DNA of 64,000 bases from an uncultured Bacteroidales bacterium (GCA_946411385.1 CAMKDV010000013.1:1-64000); one strand, 5' to 3'. Positions 33,323-42,001 are shown, numbered from the stretch's first letter. Numbers and translations: made by a program. Notes: generated by a model from the letters alone, not told the origin.

Positions 33323-33357
33323 TTTTACCTTTCACCTTTCAATTTTCACCTTTCACA
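33323..33357. repeat. TTTCACC heptamer array, 5 units
   Basis: TTTTACC, TTTCACC, TTTCAAT, TTTCACC, TTTCACA fill the gap before mutL. The last unit holds the TGA stop (33353-33355) of the upstream gene, exactly as at uppS and the DUF6089 gene. Confidence 0.85.
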
Positions 33358-33682
33358 GTAGGAAATAGAAGCAGAACAGCAGCATTGCCAGCAATGCTAT
33401 CCAGAAACCCAGTCTGGACTTATGCTGCGTATCGGTATGCAGTTTGGTCTGTGCCTCATGTGCCTCGCGGAAAGAACCGCGATGCAGTTTGGTCACATAT
33501 TCATCGCCGTCCGCAGTTCCTTCCCCTTGTGCGGAGGATCGGGTACTGGCTTCACCTGCCTGCTCACGCAAAGCCCGAAGGCGCGCAAGTTTTGCCTTGC
33601 GCGCCTCCTTCTCCTCGTCATAATAGATAGGGCGATAGTCCCACTCCCGAGGCTTGTTTACTTTCGGGAAGAGAACGGACAT
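33353..33682 (-). CDS. Small C-terminally anchored membrane protein
   Basis: A 109-residue protein: a conserved-looking N-terminus (FPKVNKPREWDYRPIYYDEEKEARKAK), a charged, low-complexity centre, and one hydrophobic helix at about 92-109 right at the end (LGFWIALLAMLLFCFYFLL). That makes it tail-anchored with the charged part in the cytosol. I recognise the N-terminus as a common but uncharacterised Bacteroidota type found near mutL; no function can be given. It starts 3 bp after the TPR lipoprotein stop. Confidence 0.75.
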   Translation of the reverse strand: MSVLFPKVNKPREWDYRPIYYDEEKEARKAKLARLRALREQAGEASTRSSAQGEGTADGDEYVTKLHRGSFREAHEAQTKLHTDTQHKSRLGFWIALLAMLLFCFYFLL

Positions 33683-33685
33683 GCC

Positions 33686-35371
33686 TTACTTCACGATTGC
33701 CAAGAACTCAGCGTCCTCTGCATATTTCGCGAACTCAACGTCGTTAGCAGCCTTTGCTTTCATCGCAGCGTCCTGTGCTACAGCGTTCTTCAGGTTGCTC
33801 AGTACGTCAGCTTTTGCATTCGTACGAGCTGCTACAACGGCCTTCAAATAAGCGGTCGTGGCGTTAGGCTCAGCTACGTTATCCAGAACTTTCTTTGCAC
33901 CTGCATAGTCCTCGTTCAGGATCTTTACAACGGCTGCGTTGTTCGTGTTGCTGTTGTTCAGAGCTTTGCCTGCGTTCTTGTAGTCACCCTTCATCGTGCT
34001 CAGCGTACCCATAGCGGCTGCCAGGTCGGCTTGTGTGCCGGCGGCTTTGCCGAAGTGCTCCTCTGCCTTGTTCAGGTCACCGTCAGCCATAGCGGCTACG
34101 CCTGCGTTGTAGTTAACGTCAGCGTTGTTCGGCTCAAGCTGCAGAGCTTTCTGGAAGCAGCGGCGAGCTTCTGCTACGTTGTTCTCGTTCATGTAAACCA
34201 TACCCAGGTTGTTGAAGCCGCGGTAGTCGTTCGGGAACTGCTCGGTAGCACGTTTGTAGATGCGGATCTTCTCAGCATTGTCGTTCGTCAGAGTTGCCGA
34301 ATACAGCAGTTCCTCTACGTTCAGAGCTGCGGGATCGTTCTTTGCTAGAGCGGTGATCTCGTCATCCGACTTGCCGATAAGGTCGGTCGTCAGGATCAGA
34401 CGGCTGCGACGCAATGCCGGAAGAATCTGGTCAGCAATAGCTTTGTAAGCAGCGGCGATGTTCTTGATCTGTTTCTCGCGCTCCTCAGGATCGTTGTACA
34501 TCGACAATACGCGAAGTACCATCTCTTTGTCCTGAATGTTGCTGCTCTCCAGGGCGGTCTTGAAGCCTTCCCAGTCCTCAGCGGTGATGTTGCTATCGAT
34601 GCCTTGGTTGATCTTGTTCTTCTTCAGGTCCTTAGCCAGGAATTTCTGAGCTGCGTCCTGACGGTTCTTAGCCAGTTTCTCGTTCAGAGCCTGAGCACCA
34701 TCGGGCGAAGCATAACCGGCAACCTCCAGGCTGTGGATAGCTTTCTTCTCGTTGGCATTAGCCTCTTTGATAGCGGCCTGCAGATCTTTGATCTTCTGCG
34801 ATCCGGTCTCCGAGTTGCGGAGAGTAGCCTGCTGGATAAGGAACAAGATGTCAGCCTCTTGCATCTGTTGGATCACGCGCTGGAACTTGTCAGCGGTTAC
34901 CTGAGGCTTGTTGTCCTTGGCGCTGACCATCTTGGCGGTCTTGTTCAGACCCTCAGCAATCAGTACATCAGGAATCTCAATCTCTTTCTTACCGATCTTG
35001 GCATTGAAACGCAGATAGAGCTTCGTGTTCTTGTCCATTGCCCCGTCATAAGCGAAACGGGCGTGCTGACGATAACTGCCACCGGCTTTGTAGTTGACTT
35101 GCGTGCCATTCTCTTTGGCTTTCTCGCCTACGTACGTTACAGGCTCACCCAGAATCTCTTTGTCACCGTACTTCAGTACAGGAGTAACAACCAGAACGCC
35201 TTTCTTGGCGAACTTCTTCTCGGGGAAAGTACCCTGGATGTCTACGTCTACGTTGTTGCCAACCACTGCCATAGGACTCGGGTTAACTTTGATCTGCTCG
35301 GGACGGTCGAGCTTGCCGCATGATGACAGCACGATTGCCAGTGCTGCAAACATAAGGAGATGTTTTTTCAT
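33686..35371 (-). CDS. TPR/OmpA-like lipoprotein
   Basis: A 561-residue envelope protein with lipobox LSSCG (Cys18). The N-terminal ~150 residues are beta-rich (FPEKKFAKKGVLVVTPVLKYGDKEI). Residues about 220-260 resemble an OmpA-type peptidoglycan-binding unit (LEVAGYASPDGAQALNEKLAKNRQDA), and residues about 360-520 contain TPR repeats (YRGFNNLGMVYMNENNVAEARRCFQKALQLEPNN). Members of this type are abundant outer-membrane/periplasmic lipoproteins in Bacteroidales. The role is probably structural or scaffold-like; this is inferred from domains. It has a good promoter. Confidence 0.8.
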   Translation of the reverse strand: MKKHLLMFAALAIVLSSCGKLDRPEQIKVNPSPMAVVGNNVDVDIQGTFPEKKFAKKGVLVVTPVLKYGDKEILGEPVTYVGEKAKENGTQVNYKAGGSYRQHARFAYDGAMDKNTKLYLRFNAKIGKKEIEIPDVLIAEGLNKTAKMVSAKDNKPQVTADKFQRVIQQMQEADILFLIQQATLRNSETGSQKIKDLQAAIKEANANEKKAIHSLEVAGYASPDGAQALNEKLAKNRQDAAQKFLAKDLKKNKINQGIDSNITAEDWEGFKTALESSNIQDKEMVLRVLSMYNDPEEREKQIKNIAAAYKAIADQILPALRRSRLILTTDLIGKSDDEITALAKNDPAALNVEELLYSATLTNDNAEKIRIYKRATEQFPNDYRGFNNLGMVYMNENNVAEARRCFQKALQLEPNNADVNYNAGVAAMADGDLNKAEEHFGKAAGTQADLAAAMGTLSTMKGDYKNAGKALNNSNTNNAAVVKILNEDYAGAKKVLDNVAEPNATTAYLKAVVAARTNAKADVLSNLKNAVAQDAAMKAKAANDVEFAKYAEDAEFLAIVK

Positions 35372-35462
35372 AACTCTTTTTGATTATTGAAAGTTTTTGT
35401 TTGTTTTTGTCTGTGCATGGTCTAAAAGCGGACGAAATTTTCGCCACACTTCATTTCGACTG

Positions 35463-35494
35463 CAAAGATACAAAAAATATTTCGTATTTGCAAA
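35463..35494 (-). promoter_or_regulatory. Promoter of the TPR/OmpA lipoprotein unit
   Basis: Leftward TTTG (35491-35494) and TATCTTTG (35463-35470), 20-bp spacer. It may also feed the small membrane gene, mutL and the genes beyond. Confidence 0.85.
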
Positions 35495-35560
35495 TTTTTC
35501 GACATTTTTTTTTAAAAATAGTTTTTTTACGCACTTATTTGCGTATATACGCGCTATAAA

Positions 35561-35592
35561 TTAGGAAATTTACATTTTTTTTTGTAACTTTG
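35561..35592 (+). promoter_or_regulatory. Promoter of the lipoprotein-psd-deoC-sudBA run
   Basis: TAACTTTG at 35585-35592 is exact; the -33 position has only TTAG. The start near 35598 rules out a start codon before 35602 for the next gene. Confidence 0.65.
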
Positions 35593-35649
35593 TACGCAAA
35601 TATGCAATTTTGTCTCGTTCCTTATGCGAACGGGCAAACCATATCCGCC

Positions 35650-36471
35650 ATGATGATTCGTACCTCTCGACATATCGCTCTTCTGCTCTGCCTGCTTTGT
35701 TTGGGCTTGGTGGCATGTACCTCCCGCAAGGATGAACGTGCCGCACAGGCGCTCGTCGATAATGCCTCATCCCTTGTCGAGCAGCAGCGCTATGAAGCTG
35801 CGTTGCGCCAAATTGATTCAGTGCATGTGCTTTATCCCAAGCAGGTAGCCCGGCGCCGTCAGGCAAAAGCCTTGCGCGACAGCATCGTCTATCTGCAGTC
35901 CAAGCAGACGCTCGCTTATTCCGATTCTCTTCTCGAGATCCTCCTTCCGCAAGCCGACGAGTTGCTCAAAGCGTTCCGCTACGAGAAAGCCGATGCCTAC
36001 GAAGATCACGGCCATTACGTTTATCGCTCACTGCAAACGGGCTGGAACACCAACCGCTGTTTCCTTCAGGCGTACGTCACCGATGACCGTCACACCTTTA
36101 TCAAGAGCTATTATTATGGCTCCAAGCAGGCGCACCAGGAGGCTGTTCGTCTGGAGGCAGACGGACAGATGGTCGAGCTGCGCGGTGATAACCATGCTTT
36201 CGAGGTGGAAGGATGGCACGAGATTCTTACCCTTGAGGACGATCCGGCGATAGAAGTGCTGAACTTCGTTTCGTCACACATGAAAGACAAAATCAAGGTG
36301 AGCGTGATGGGCAACCGTCCGGAAGCTGTTTACTACTTGACGGACAATGAGAAAGAGGCGCTCGATAAGACCTATGCGCTTGGTCTGCTCATGCGCGACA
36401 TAGCCCAGTTGGAGGCATATAGCCGCACGGCTGCCAAGCGTATCGAACATTACGAAAACAAACAGCAATGA
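35650..36471 (+). CDS. Lipoprotein of unknown function
   Basis: I start at ATG 35650 (273 residues) because the following helix (IALLLCLLCLGLVAC) and lipobox LVAC give a proper lipoprotein signal; earlier ATGs do not. The mature protein starts with an Arg/Ala/Gln-rich helical stretch (about 25-120) that looks coiled-coil, then a mixed domain (HYVYRSLQTGWNTNRCFLQAYVTDDRHTFIKSYYYG; YYLTDNEKEALDKTYALGLLM). No known family. It overlaps the next gene by 4 bp (ATGA). Confidence 0.75.
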   Translation: MMIRTSRHIALLLCLLCLGLVACTSRKDERAAQALVDNASSLVEQQRYEAALRQIDSVHVLYPKQVARRRQAKALRDSIVYLQSKQTLAYSDSLLEILLPQADELLKAFRYEKADAYEDHGHYVYRSLQTGWNTNRCFLQAYVTDDRHTFIKSYYYGSKQAHQEAVRLEADGQMVELRGDNHAFEVEGWHEILTLEDDPAIEVLNFVSSHMKDKIKVSVMGNRPEAVYYLTDNEKEALDKTYALGLLMRDIAQLEAYSRTAAKRIEHYENKQQ

Positions 36472-36902
36472 AAACCTACGAAAGTCATATTGTGAAAGTG
36501 CCGGCGGATGCTGAAGCCATCTATGCCGCCATATCGGATCTGCGCAACATCGAGCGCGTACGTGACCTTATCCCCAAGGACAAGGTTCAGGAGATGGAAA
36601 CGGATATGGACTACCTCCGCATCAAAGTGGACGGCCTGGGACAGAAGATCATCCTCCGCATCGTGGACCGCATACCCAATGATACTGTCAAGTTCGGCAT
36701 GGAGAACATCCCTGTGCAAGGCAATTTTTGGATGCAGATCAAGCAGGTAGCGCCGGGCGATTCCCGATTGAAACTTACCCTGAAAGCCGAACTGCCCATG
36801 ATGATTGCCATGATGGCGGGATCAAAGATCCAGCAGGGTATCGACCAGGCTGCTGACATGATGGCGCAGATGCCTTTCACGCAATGGTATAACCAGCGCT
36901 AA
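36468..36902 (+). CDS. SRPBCC-fold protein
   Basis: A 144-residue protein with the START/polyketide-cyclase-like fold: VPADAEAIYAAISDLRNIERV at the start (first strand and helix lining the cavity), a row of strands (MDYLRIKVDGLGQKIILRIVDR; LKLTLKAELP), and a long C-terminal amphipathic helix (QQGIDQAADMMAQM). Such proteins bind small hydrophobic ligands. It is coupled to the lipoprotein gene and precedes psd, so a lipid-related role is possible but unproven. Confidence 0.82.
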   Translation: MKTYESHIVKVPADAEAIYAAISDLRNIERVRDLIPKDKVQEMETDMDYLRIKVDGLGQKIILRIVDRIPNDTVKFGMENIPVQGNFWMQIKQVAPGDSRLKLTLKAELPMMIAMMAGSKIQQGIDQAADMMAQMPFTQWYNQR

Positions 36903-36947
36903 TGCCTTATCCCCCAACGATTACCGTAGTAGCAAACCAACGACAAC

Positions 36948-37631
36948 ATGAATACTCCCAAACAACGCAAACACACGGGCCTTCACCGCGAAGGACGAAC
37001 AATGCTGCTCGTCGTAGCACTTGTGTTCTTTATCCTTAACATCGCCGCTTATTTCTATTGGCCGCATTGGATATTTGCATCCACGCTTGCTCTGGCAGCG
37101 GTGGCACTTGTCTTCGTGGCATATTTCTTCCGCGACCCTGTTCGTGTACTTACTATCGACGATCCCAACTACCTCGTTGCGCCTGCCGATGGCAAGGTGG
37201 TAGTGATCGAGCCGGTCATGGAGAACGAATATTTCCATGAAGAGCGTCTGCAAGTCAGTATCTTCATGTCGCCGTTCAATGTCCATGCCAACTGGTATCC
37301 TTGCGAAGGAACCATCCTTCTCTCCGAACATCAGGCTGGCAACCACAAGGCTGCTTGGCTACCAAAGTCGTCCACAGAAAACGAACGTTCGCTCGTCGTT
37401 ATTGAGACTCGCAGCAAGGCTATCATCGCCGTGCGCCAGATAGCCGGAGCAATGGCACGACGCATCGTCACCTATGCCCGTCAGGGTAAGGAGTGCCACC
37501 GCAATACACACCTCGGCTTTATCAAGCTCGGCTCACGCGTAGATTTGTACCTGCCTCTTGATACGCAGATGCTCGTCGAGATGGGCGATAATGTCCGCGG
37601 CAACGATACCATCATTGCCAAACTGCCGTAA
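36948..37631 (+). CDS. psd: Phosphatidylserine decarboxylase (archaeal-type short form)
   Basis: A membrane enzyme that makes phosphatidylethanolamine from phosphatidylserine. The 227-residue length fits the short (PSD-B/related) form. Two hydrophobic helices at about 18-60 anchor it, and FFRDPVR, LVAPADGKVV and MSPFNVHANWYP are family motifs. The self-cleavage site LGFIKLGSRVD gives the pyruvoyl group from Ser (about 189). The usual partner pssA is not adjacent; deoC follows instead. Confidence 0.95.
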   Translation: MNTPKQRKHTGLHREGRTMLLVVALVFFILNIAAYFYWPHWIFASTLALAAVALVFVAYFFRDPVRVLTIDDPNYLVAPADGKVVVIEPVMENEYFHEERLQVSIFMSPFNVHANWYPCEGTILLSEHQAGNHKAAWLPKSSTENERSLVVIETRSKAIIAVRQIAGAMARRIVTYARQGKECHRNTHLGFIKLGSRVDLYLPLDTQMLVEMGDNVRGNDTIIAKLP

Positions 37632-37665
37632 CCCCTATTGCATAACTAATCATACAATATACGCC

Positions 37666-38553
37666 ATGAACAAATTTGAAGAACTCTTTGCACAGTATCC
37701 GTGCAACATGACCGACGAGCAGGTTGCTCGCGAAACAGCTGCTCTGTTGGCAGCACACGCCGCTGAGAACAACAATAAGGACGTGTGGAAACAGTGCCTC
37801 CACCAGATCGACCTCACCACGCTTATGGGTGACGATACCGATGCACGCGTACAGAAGATGGCTGCATGCGTCAACTATTTCGAGGACCATTATCCCGATA
37901 TGAAGGGCTTCAACGTAGCATCTATCTGCGTTTATCCCGCGCTTGTGCCTGTAGTGAAAGCCAATCTGAAAGCTCACGGAGTGGGCATCACATCCGTAGC
38001 AGGCGGCTTCCCCGCTTCGCAAACTTTCCTCGAAGTGAAAGTGGCAGAAGTAGGTATGGCTGTGGCTCATGGTGCTACCGAGATTGATATCGTTCTTTCG
38101 CAGGGCAAGTTCCTCGAAGGCAAGTATCAGGAAGTGTTCGACGAGATCGTCGAGCAGAAAGCTGCTGCTAAGGATGCTCACTTCAAGGTTATCCTCGAGA
38201 CGGGCGCTCTCAAGACGGCTGAGAACATCTGGAAAGCTTCTATCCTCGCTATGGCTGCCGGAGCCGACTTTATCAAGACCTCTACCGGCAAGATCAACGT
38301 CAATGCTACGCCCGAAGCCACGTATATCATGACCAAAGCTATCAAGGCTTGGCAAGAGAAGACGGGCGCTATCGTAGGTTACAAGCCTGCCGGAGGTGTC
38401 AGCACTACGGATGAAGCTGTTGCTCACTACACCATCGTTAAGGAGAACCTCGGTCAGAACTGGCTCAACAACAAGCTATTCCGCTTCGGAGCCAGCCGTC
38501 TGGCTAACAACCTGCTTACCTCCATCGAGGGGAACGAACAGAAGTACTTCTAA
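37666..38553 (+). CDS. deoC: Deoxyribose-phosphate aldolase
   Basis: The enzyme splits 2-deoxyribose-5-phosphate to acetaldehyde and glyceraldehyde-3-phosphate in nucleoside breakdown. I start at ATG 37666 (295 residues); a longer frame to 37558 overlaps psd. The TIM-barrel motifs are clear: the acidic ATEIDIVLSQGKFLEG, the VILETGAL strand, and the Schiff-base lysine in ADFIKTSTGK. The C-terminal GYKPAGGVST holds the second lysine. The extended N-terminus (about 50 residues) is as in other Bacteroidota DeoC. Confidence 0.96.
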   Translation: MNKFEELFAQYPCNMTDEQVARETAALLAAHAAENNNKDVWKQCLHQIDLTTLMGDDTDARVQKMAACVNYFEDHYPDMKGFNVASICVYPALVPVVKANLKAHGVGITSVAGGFPASQTFLEVKVAEVGMAVAHGATEIDIVLSQGKFLEGKYQEVFDEIVEQKAAAKDAHFKVILETGALKTAENIWKASILAMAAGADFIKTSTGKINVNATPEATYIMTKAIKAWQEKTGAIVGYKPAGGVSTTDEAVAHYTIVKENLGQNWLNNKLFRFGASRLANNLLTSIEGNEQKYF

Positions 38554-38562
38554 ATAGCCGGC

Positions 38563-38573
38563 AGCCATTGGCT
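38563..38573. repeat. Short AGCCA-T-TGGCT palindrome after deoC
   Basis: A perfect 5-bp inverted repeat 9 bp after the deoC stop and 14 bp before the sudBA start. A short member of the AGCCA..TGGCT stop-associated family. Confidence 0.5.
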
Positions 38574-38586
38574 ACCAAAAGAAGCA

Positions 38587-40851
38587 ATGAACAAAATTAT
38601 CTCTAAACGTTTCTTCTCTGACAATGTGGCTGAGATCGTTGTGGAGGCTCCGCGTATTGCGCGGAGTCGCCGCGCCGGTCATTTTGTCATCGTTCGCGTT
38701 GATGCCGATTCCGAGCGAATGCCGCTTACCATAGCCGATGCCGATACCAATGCCGGCACGATTACACTGGTCGTACAGCGTATAGGCGTTTCTTCCGCCA
38801 AACTGTGCGCAAAGAATGCTGGAGACTATCTGGCTGATATCGTAGGTCCGCTCGGCCAGGCTACGCGCATTGAGAACTACGGCACAGTCGTTTGTGCTTG
38901 CGGCGGAGTAGGTGCTGCACCTATGCTGCCTATTGCCCAGGCTATGAAAAAGGCCGGTAACCGCGTTATCACCGTGCTTGCTGCGCGCAACAAAGATCTC
39001 ATCATCCTTCACGACGAACTGGTTGCCACTTCCGACGAGGTTATCGTCATGACCGACGATGGCTCGATGGGCAACCAAGGTCTGGTCACGCAAGGCATTG
39101 AGATGGTTGTCGCTCGCGAAAAGGTGGACAAGTGCATCACCATCGGCCCGGCTATCATGATGAAGTTCGTGGCGCTCACTACCCGCAAATACAATATCCC
39201 CACCGAAGCTTCGCTCAATACGATTATGGTGGACGGAACGGGTATGTGCGGTGCGTGCCGTGTATCGGTAGGCGGACAGACAAAGTTCGTCTGCGTCGAT
39301 GGTCCGGAGTTCGATGCCCATGAGGTGGATTTCGACGAGATGCTCTCGCGTCTGCGTTCCTACAAGCCCGAAGAGGCTGAAGCATATTCGCGTTATCAGG
39401 CATCCTCCCAGCCGCTTACGGCGAAAGAGCGTGCATCCATACCGCGTGTTGTCATGCCCGAACTGTCGCCGGCTGAGCGTGCGCGTTCGCTTAATAAAGA
39501 GGTCAACCTCGGTCTGACGCCCGAACAGGCGCTCACCGAGAGCCATCGCTGCCTGTCGTGCAAGAATCCGGGATGTGTAGCCGGCTGTCCGGTCAACATC
39601 GATATACCCGCTTTCATCAAGCAGGTTGAGCAAGGCAACATCCAGAAGGCGTACGACATCATCCACGAGTCCAGCTCGCTGCCTGCGGTCTGCGGTCGCG
39701 TATGCCCGCAAGAGAAGCAATGTGAGGCACAATGTATCCATCTCAAGATGGGCCATCAGCCCGTAGCTATCGGTTACCTCGAGCGTTTCGTAGCCGATCA
39801 TGCTGACAGCAGTCAGCCAATGGCCAATAGCCATCAGCCAACAGCTAATAGCCAAAGGCCAACAGCCAACAGCCAACAGCCAATAGCCAAAATAGCAGTT
39901 GTCGGTTCCGGTCCTGCCGGTCTGACCTTTGCAGGCGATATGGCGAAGTACGGCTATGATGTTACCGTCTTCGAAGCTCTCCACGCCATCGGTGGTGTGC
40001 TCAAATATGGTATACCCGAGTACCGTCTGCCCAATGCTATCGTCGACAAGGAGATCGACGGCTTGCGCCGGATGGGCGTGACCTTTGTTACGGATACTAT
40101 CGTCGGCAAGACCGTCACCATCGACGAACTGCGTGAAGAAGGATTCAAGGCCATCTTCGTGGCATCAGGTGCAGGTCTGCCGCGCTTCATGGGCATACCG
40201 GGTGAGAACCTCAACGGAGTGATGTCTGCCAACGAGTATCTTACGCGCGTGAACCTTATGAATGCCACGGCTCGCAATACCGACACGCCGGTCCTCTATG
40301 GCCGCAATGTGCTCGTCATCGGTGGTGGTAATACCGCGATGGATGCTGTGCGTACTGCCAAGCGCCTTGGCGCGGAGCATGCCGTCATCGTCTATCGTCG
40401 TAGCGAAGATGAGATGCCTGCCCGTAAGGAGGAAGTGCTGCACGCCAAAGCTGAAGGTATCGAATTCATGACCCTTCATAACCCGCTATCCTATCAGTCG
40501 GATGCCAACGGCCGTGTGTGCGAGGCAACCTTGCAGGTCATGACGCTTGGCGAACCCGATGCTTCCGGCAGACGTTCGCCGGTGCCGGTAGAGGGACAGA
40601 CCGTCACCATGCCTACCGATATGGTGATCGTGGCTGTAGGCGTGTCGCCTAACCCCATCATTCCCAAGAGCATGCCCGAACTGGAGGTATCCAAGCGCGG
40701 CACGATTGTGGTCGACGATTCGATGCGCTCGTCGCTGCCTGTACTTTATGCCGGAGGAGATATTGTCCGCGGTGGTGCTACGGTTATTCTGGCTATGTCC
40801 GACGGACGCAAAGCTGCTGCCGCCATGCACGAAGCGCTTAGCGCTAAGTAA
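38587..40851 (+). CDS. SudB-SudA fusion (NAD(P)H:ferredoxin oxidoreductase / glutamate synthase-like)
   Basis: A 754-residue fusion of two flavoproteins. Residues about 1-275 are a ferredoxin-NADP reductase-like subunit (SudB/NfnA, PyrK-type) with FAD and NAD sites and the 2Fe-2S cysteines in MCGACRVSVGG...FVCVDGPEF. From about 300 it is the GltD-like SudA/NfnB part with cysteine pairs CLSCKNPGCVAGCPVNIDIP and CGRVCPQEKQCEAQC, then the FAD motif VVGSGPAGLTFAGDMA and a second NADPH Rossmann site (LVIGGGNTAMDAVR). Between them, residues 410-435 are an in-frame heptamer repeat (QPTANSQ type). Family members use NADPH with ferredoxin or polysulfide; which applies here is open. Confidence 0.9.
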   Translation: MNKIISKRFFSDNVAEIVVEAPRIARSRRAGHFVIVRVDADSERMPLTIADADTNAGTITLVVQRIGVSSAKLCAKNAGDYLADIVGPLGQATRIENYGTVVCACGGVGAAPMLPIAQAMKKAGNRVITVLAARNKDLIILHDELVATSDEVIVMTDDGSMGNQGLVTQGIEMVVAREKVDKCITIGPAIMMKFVALTTRKYNIPTEASLNTIMVDGTGMCGACRVSVGGQTKFVCVDGPEFDAHEVDFDEMLSRLRSYKPEEAEAYSRYQASSQPLTAKERASIPRVVMPELSPAERARSLNKEVNLGLTPEQALTESHRCLSCKNPGCVAGCPVNIDIPAFIKQVEQGNIQKAYDIIHESSSLPAVCGRVCPQEKQCEAQCIHLKMGHQPVAIGYLERFVADHADSSQPMANSHQPTANSQRPTANSQQPIAKIAVVGSGPAGLTFAGDMAKYGYDVTVFEALHAIGGVLKYGIPEYRLPNAIVDKEIDGLRRMGVTFVTDTIVGKTVTIDELREEGFKAIFVASGAGLPRFMGIPGENLNGVMSANEYLTRVNLMNATARNTDTPVLYGRNVLVIGGGNTAMDAVRTAKRLGAEHAVIVYRRSEDEMPARKEEVLHAKAEGIEFMTLHNPLSYQSDANGRVCEATLQVMTLGEPDASGRRSPVPVEGQTVTMPTDMVIVAVGVSPNPIIPKSMPELEVSKRGTIVVDDSMRSSLPVLYAGGDIVRGGATVILAMSDGRKAAAAMHEALSAK
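39814..39890. repeat. In-frame AAYAGCC heptamer array inside the sudBA coding sequence
   Basis: Eleven 7-bp units (77 bp) of AATAGCC/AACAGCC/AAAGGCC type encode QPMANSH, QPTANSQ, RPTANSQ, QPIAK (residues 410-435), between the SudA cysteine domain and its FAD-binding domain. The same family fills the intergenic gap at 16832-16872. Confidence 0.9.
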
Positions 40852-40872
40852 CGTAGCGTACAGTTATACAGC

Positions 40873-40903
40873 AAGAAGGTGTGCCTTATCGGTACACCTT
40901 CTT
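40873..40903. terminator. Bidirectional terminator between sudBA and the FISUMP-like gene
   Basis: AAGAAGGTGT (40873-40882) and ACACCTTCTT (40894-40903) form a 10-bp stem that extends inward (GCC/GGT) to a 5-base loop, followed by CTTTGTT on the plus strand. Confidence 0.85.
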
Positions 40904-40920
40904 CTTTGTTGTAGGTTTGC

Positions 40921-40939
40921 TCGCCCGATTGGCGGGCGA
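40921..40939. terminator. Second hairpin before the FISUMP-like stop
   Basis: TCGCCCG (40921-40927) and CGGGCGA (40933-40939), 7-bp stem with a 5-base loop, 10 bp beyond the stop codon of the leftward gene. Confidence 0.55.
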
Positions 40940-40948
40940 AACAATTCC

Positions 40949-41797
40949 TTATTCGTCGCTGTTCTCGGTGGGCAGTATAGGCGTGTATACCAATCGGATA
41001 GAGCGTCCGTATTTGCGGCTGTGGATAGCCAGGCTGAACTTGTCACCTTCCTCAAATCCGAAACGCCAGGCTTCTTCACGGCCTTTCTTGGTAGAGGTCC
41101 AGTAGTTGCCGAACACGCCTTTCTTGCCTATCTGACCGCTTGCGTTGCGATAGCCGGCTGCCGGCACGAAGATCGTTGCGCCGTTAGGTCCGGTCACGCT
41201 GTAGCCGTCACCTGTCCATTCCCACTTGCAGCAACGCTCCAGCTCGCCCCACTGCTTCATGCTGGGTATACGCTTTTTGTAGGCTTTACGTGCCGAATTG
41301 AAGTCCATCAGACCCTCTTCGTTCTCGGCTTTCCATAGCGTGCCGCTGGGCAGACCCAGATCCACATATTCCTCACCGGCTATGATCTGTATCAGATGGC
41401 CGTGGAGGCTCTGCTCGGCAGGTTTCTCGGTCTTGGCAGGTTGCTTGGCAGGTTGCTTGGCTGCCGGTTGGGCTGCTTCGCTCTCCTCTGCTTTCTCGGT
41501 CTCCTCGGAGGATGCCTGTGCTTCAGATGCGACAGAATCGGCTTGGGCTAACGCTGTTTGAGGGTCATGCAATTCTGCTAACATGATGTTCTCGTCTGTA
41601 GGCGTTGACTCTTCGTCAATCTTCGGGTTCAGAACCACTACTTGCATCGTCTCGAGCACGTCGTCTTGCGCTTCTTCGCGTACAAGAAGATGCAGACTGA
41701 TTACAAACGACGCCGCACTCAGTAGGAAGGTGAGAACTAACAATGTCACCAAAAGTTTCGGATGTTTCATTTTTTGCTGTTTGTTGTTATTAGGCAT
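40949..41797 (-). CDS. Membrane-anchored FISUMP-like protein
   Basis: A 282-residue protein with one N-terminal transmembrane helix (about 14-36, LLVTLLVLTFLLSAASFVISLHLL), an Ala/Lys/Glu-rich linker (about 45-130, with KQPAKQPAKTEKPA), and a C-terminal domain (about 140-282). That domain starts EYVDLGLPSGTLWKAEN and continues with SMKQWGELERCCKWEW, FVPAAGYR and NYWTSTK, typical of Fibrobacter succinogenes major-paralog (FISUMP) domains. It is therefore anchored in the membrane with the FISUMP domain outside. The start could also be 41770. It has its own leftward promoter. Confidence 0.8.
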   Translation of the reverse strand: MPNNNKQQKMKHPKLLVTLLVLTFLLSAASFVISLHLLVREEAQDDVLETMQVVVLNPKIDEESTPTDENIMLAELHDPQTALAQADSVASEAQASSEETEKAEESEAAQPAAKQPAKQPAKTEKPAEQSLHGHLIQIIAGEEYVDLGLPSGTLWKAENEEGLMDFNSARKAYKKRIPSMKQWGELERCCKWEWTGDGYSVTGPNGATIFVPAAGYRNASGQIGKKGVFGNYWTSTKKGREEAWRFGFEEGDKFSLAIHSRKYGRSIRLVYTPILPTENSDE

Positions 41798-41831
41798 TCA
41801 ATATACATGCCCGATTGTTGCTAACAGGGTG

Positions 41832-41863
41832 CAAAAATACAAAAAAAAATCGACATTTGCAAA
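41832..41863 (-). promoter_or_regulatory. Promoter of the FISUMP-like gene
   Basis: Leftward TTTG (41860-41863) and TATTTTTG (41832-41839), 20-bp spacer. Confidence 0.75.
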
Positions 41864-41909
41864 TTTTATCACTATTTATTGCTAAAAACGTAAAAAAAAG
41901 TGTTTTTTT

Positions 41910-41941
41910 TTTGCAAATATCGTTTATTTTTCGTACCTTTG
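41910..41941 (+). promoter_or_regulatory. Promoter of panB
   Basis: TTTG (41910-41913) and TACCTTTG (41934-41941), 20-bp spacer. The leader holds GCAAAT..ATTTGC inverted halves. It is divergent from the FISUMP promoter 50 bp away. Confidence 0.85.
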
Positions 41942-42001
41942 CATGCAAATTCGTTAATATGCGTATTTGCGAAAGCAAAAATCTAATAACGTCTATATAA
42001 C

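Noticed and set aside
37558..37665. Upstream extension of deoC
   Set aside because: Overlaps the end of psd in another frame; ATG 37666 matches the family start.
38572..39984. 470-codon ORF on the minus strand
   Set aside because: Antisense shadow of the SudB-SudA fusion; the plus-strand frame has full family motifs.
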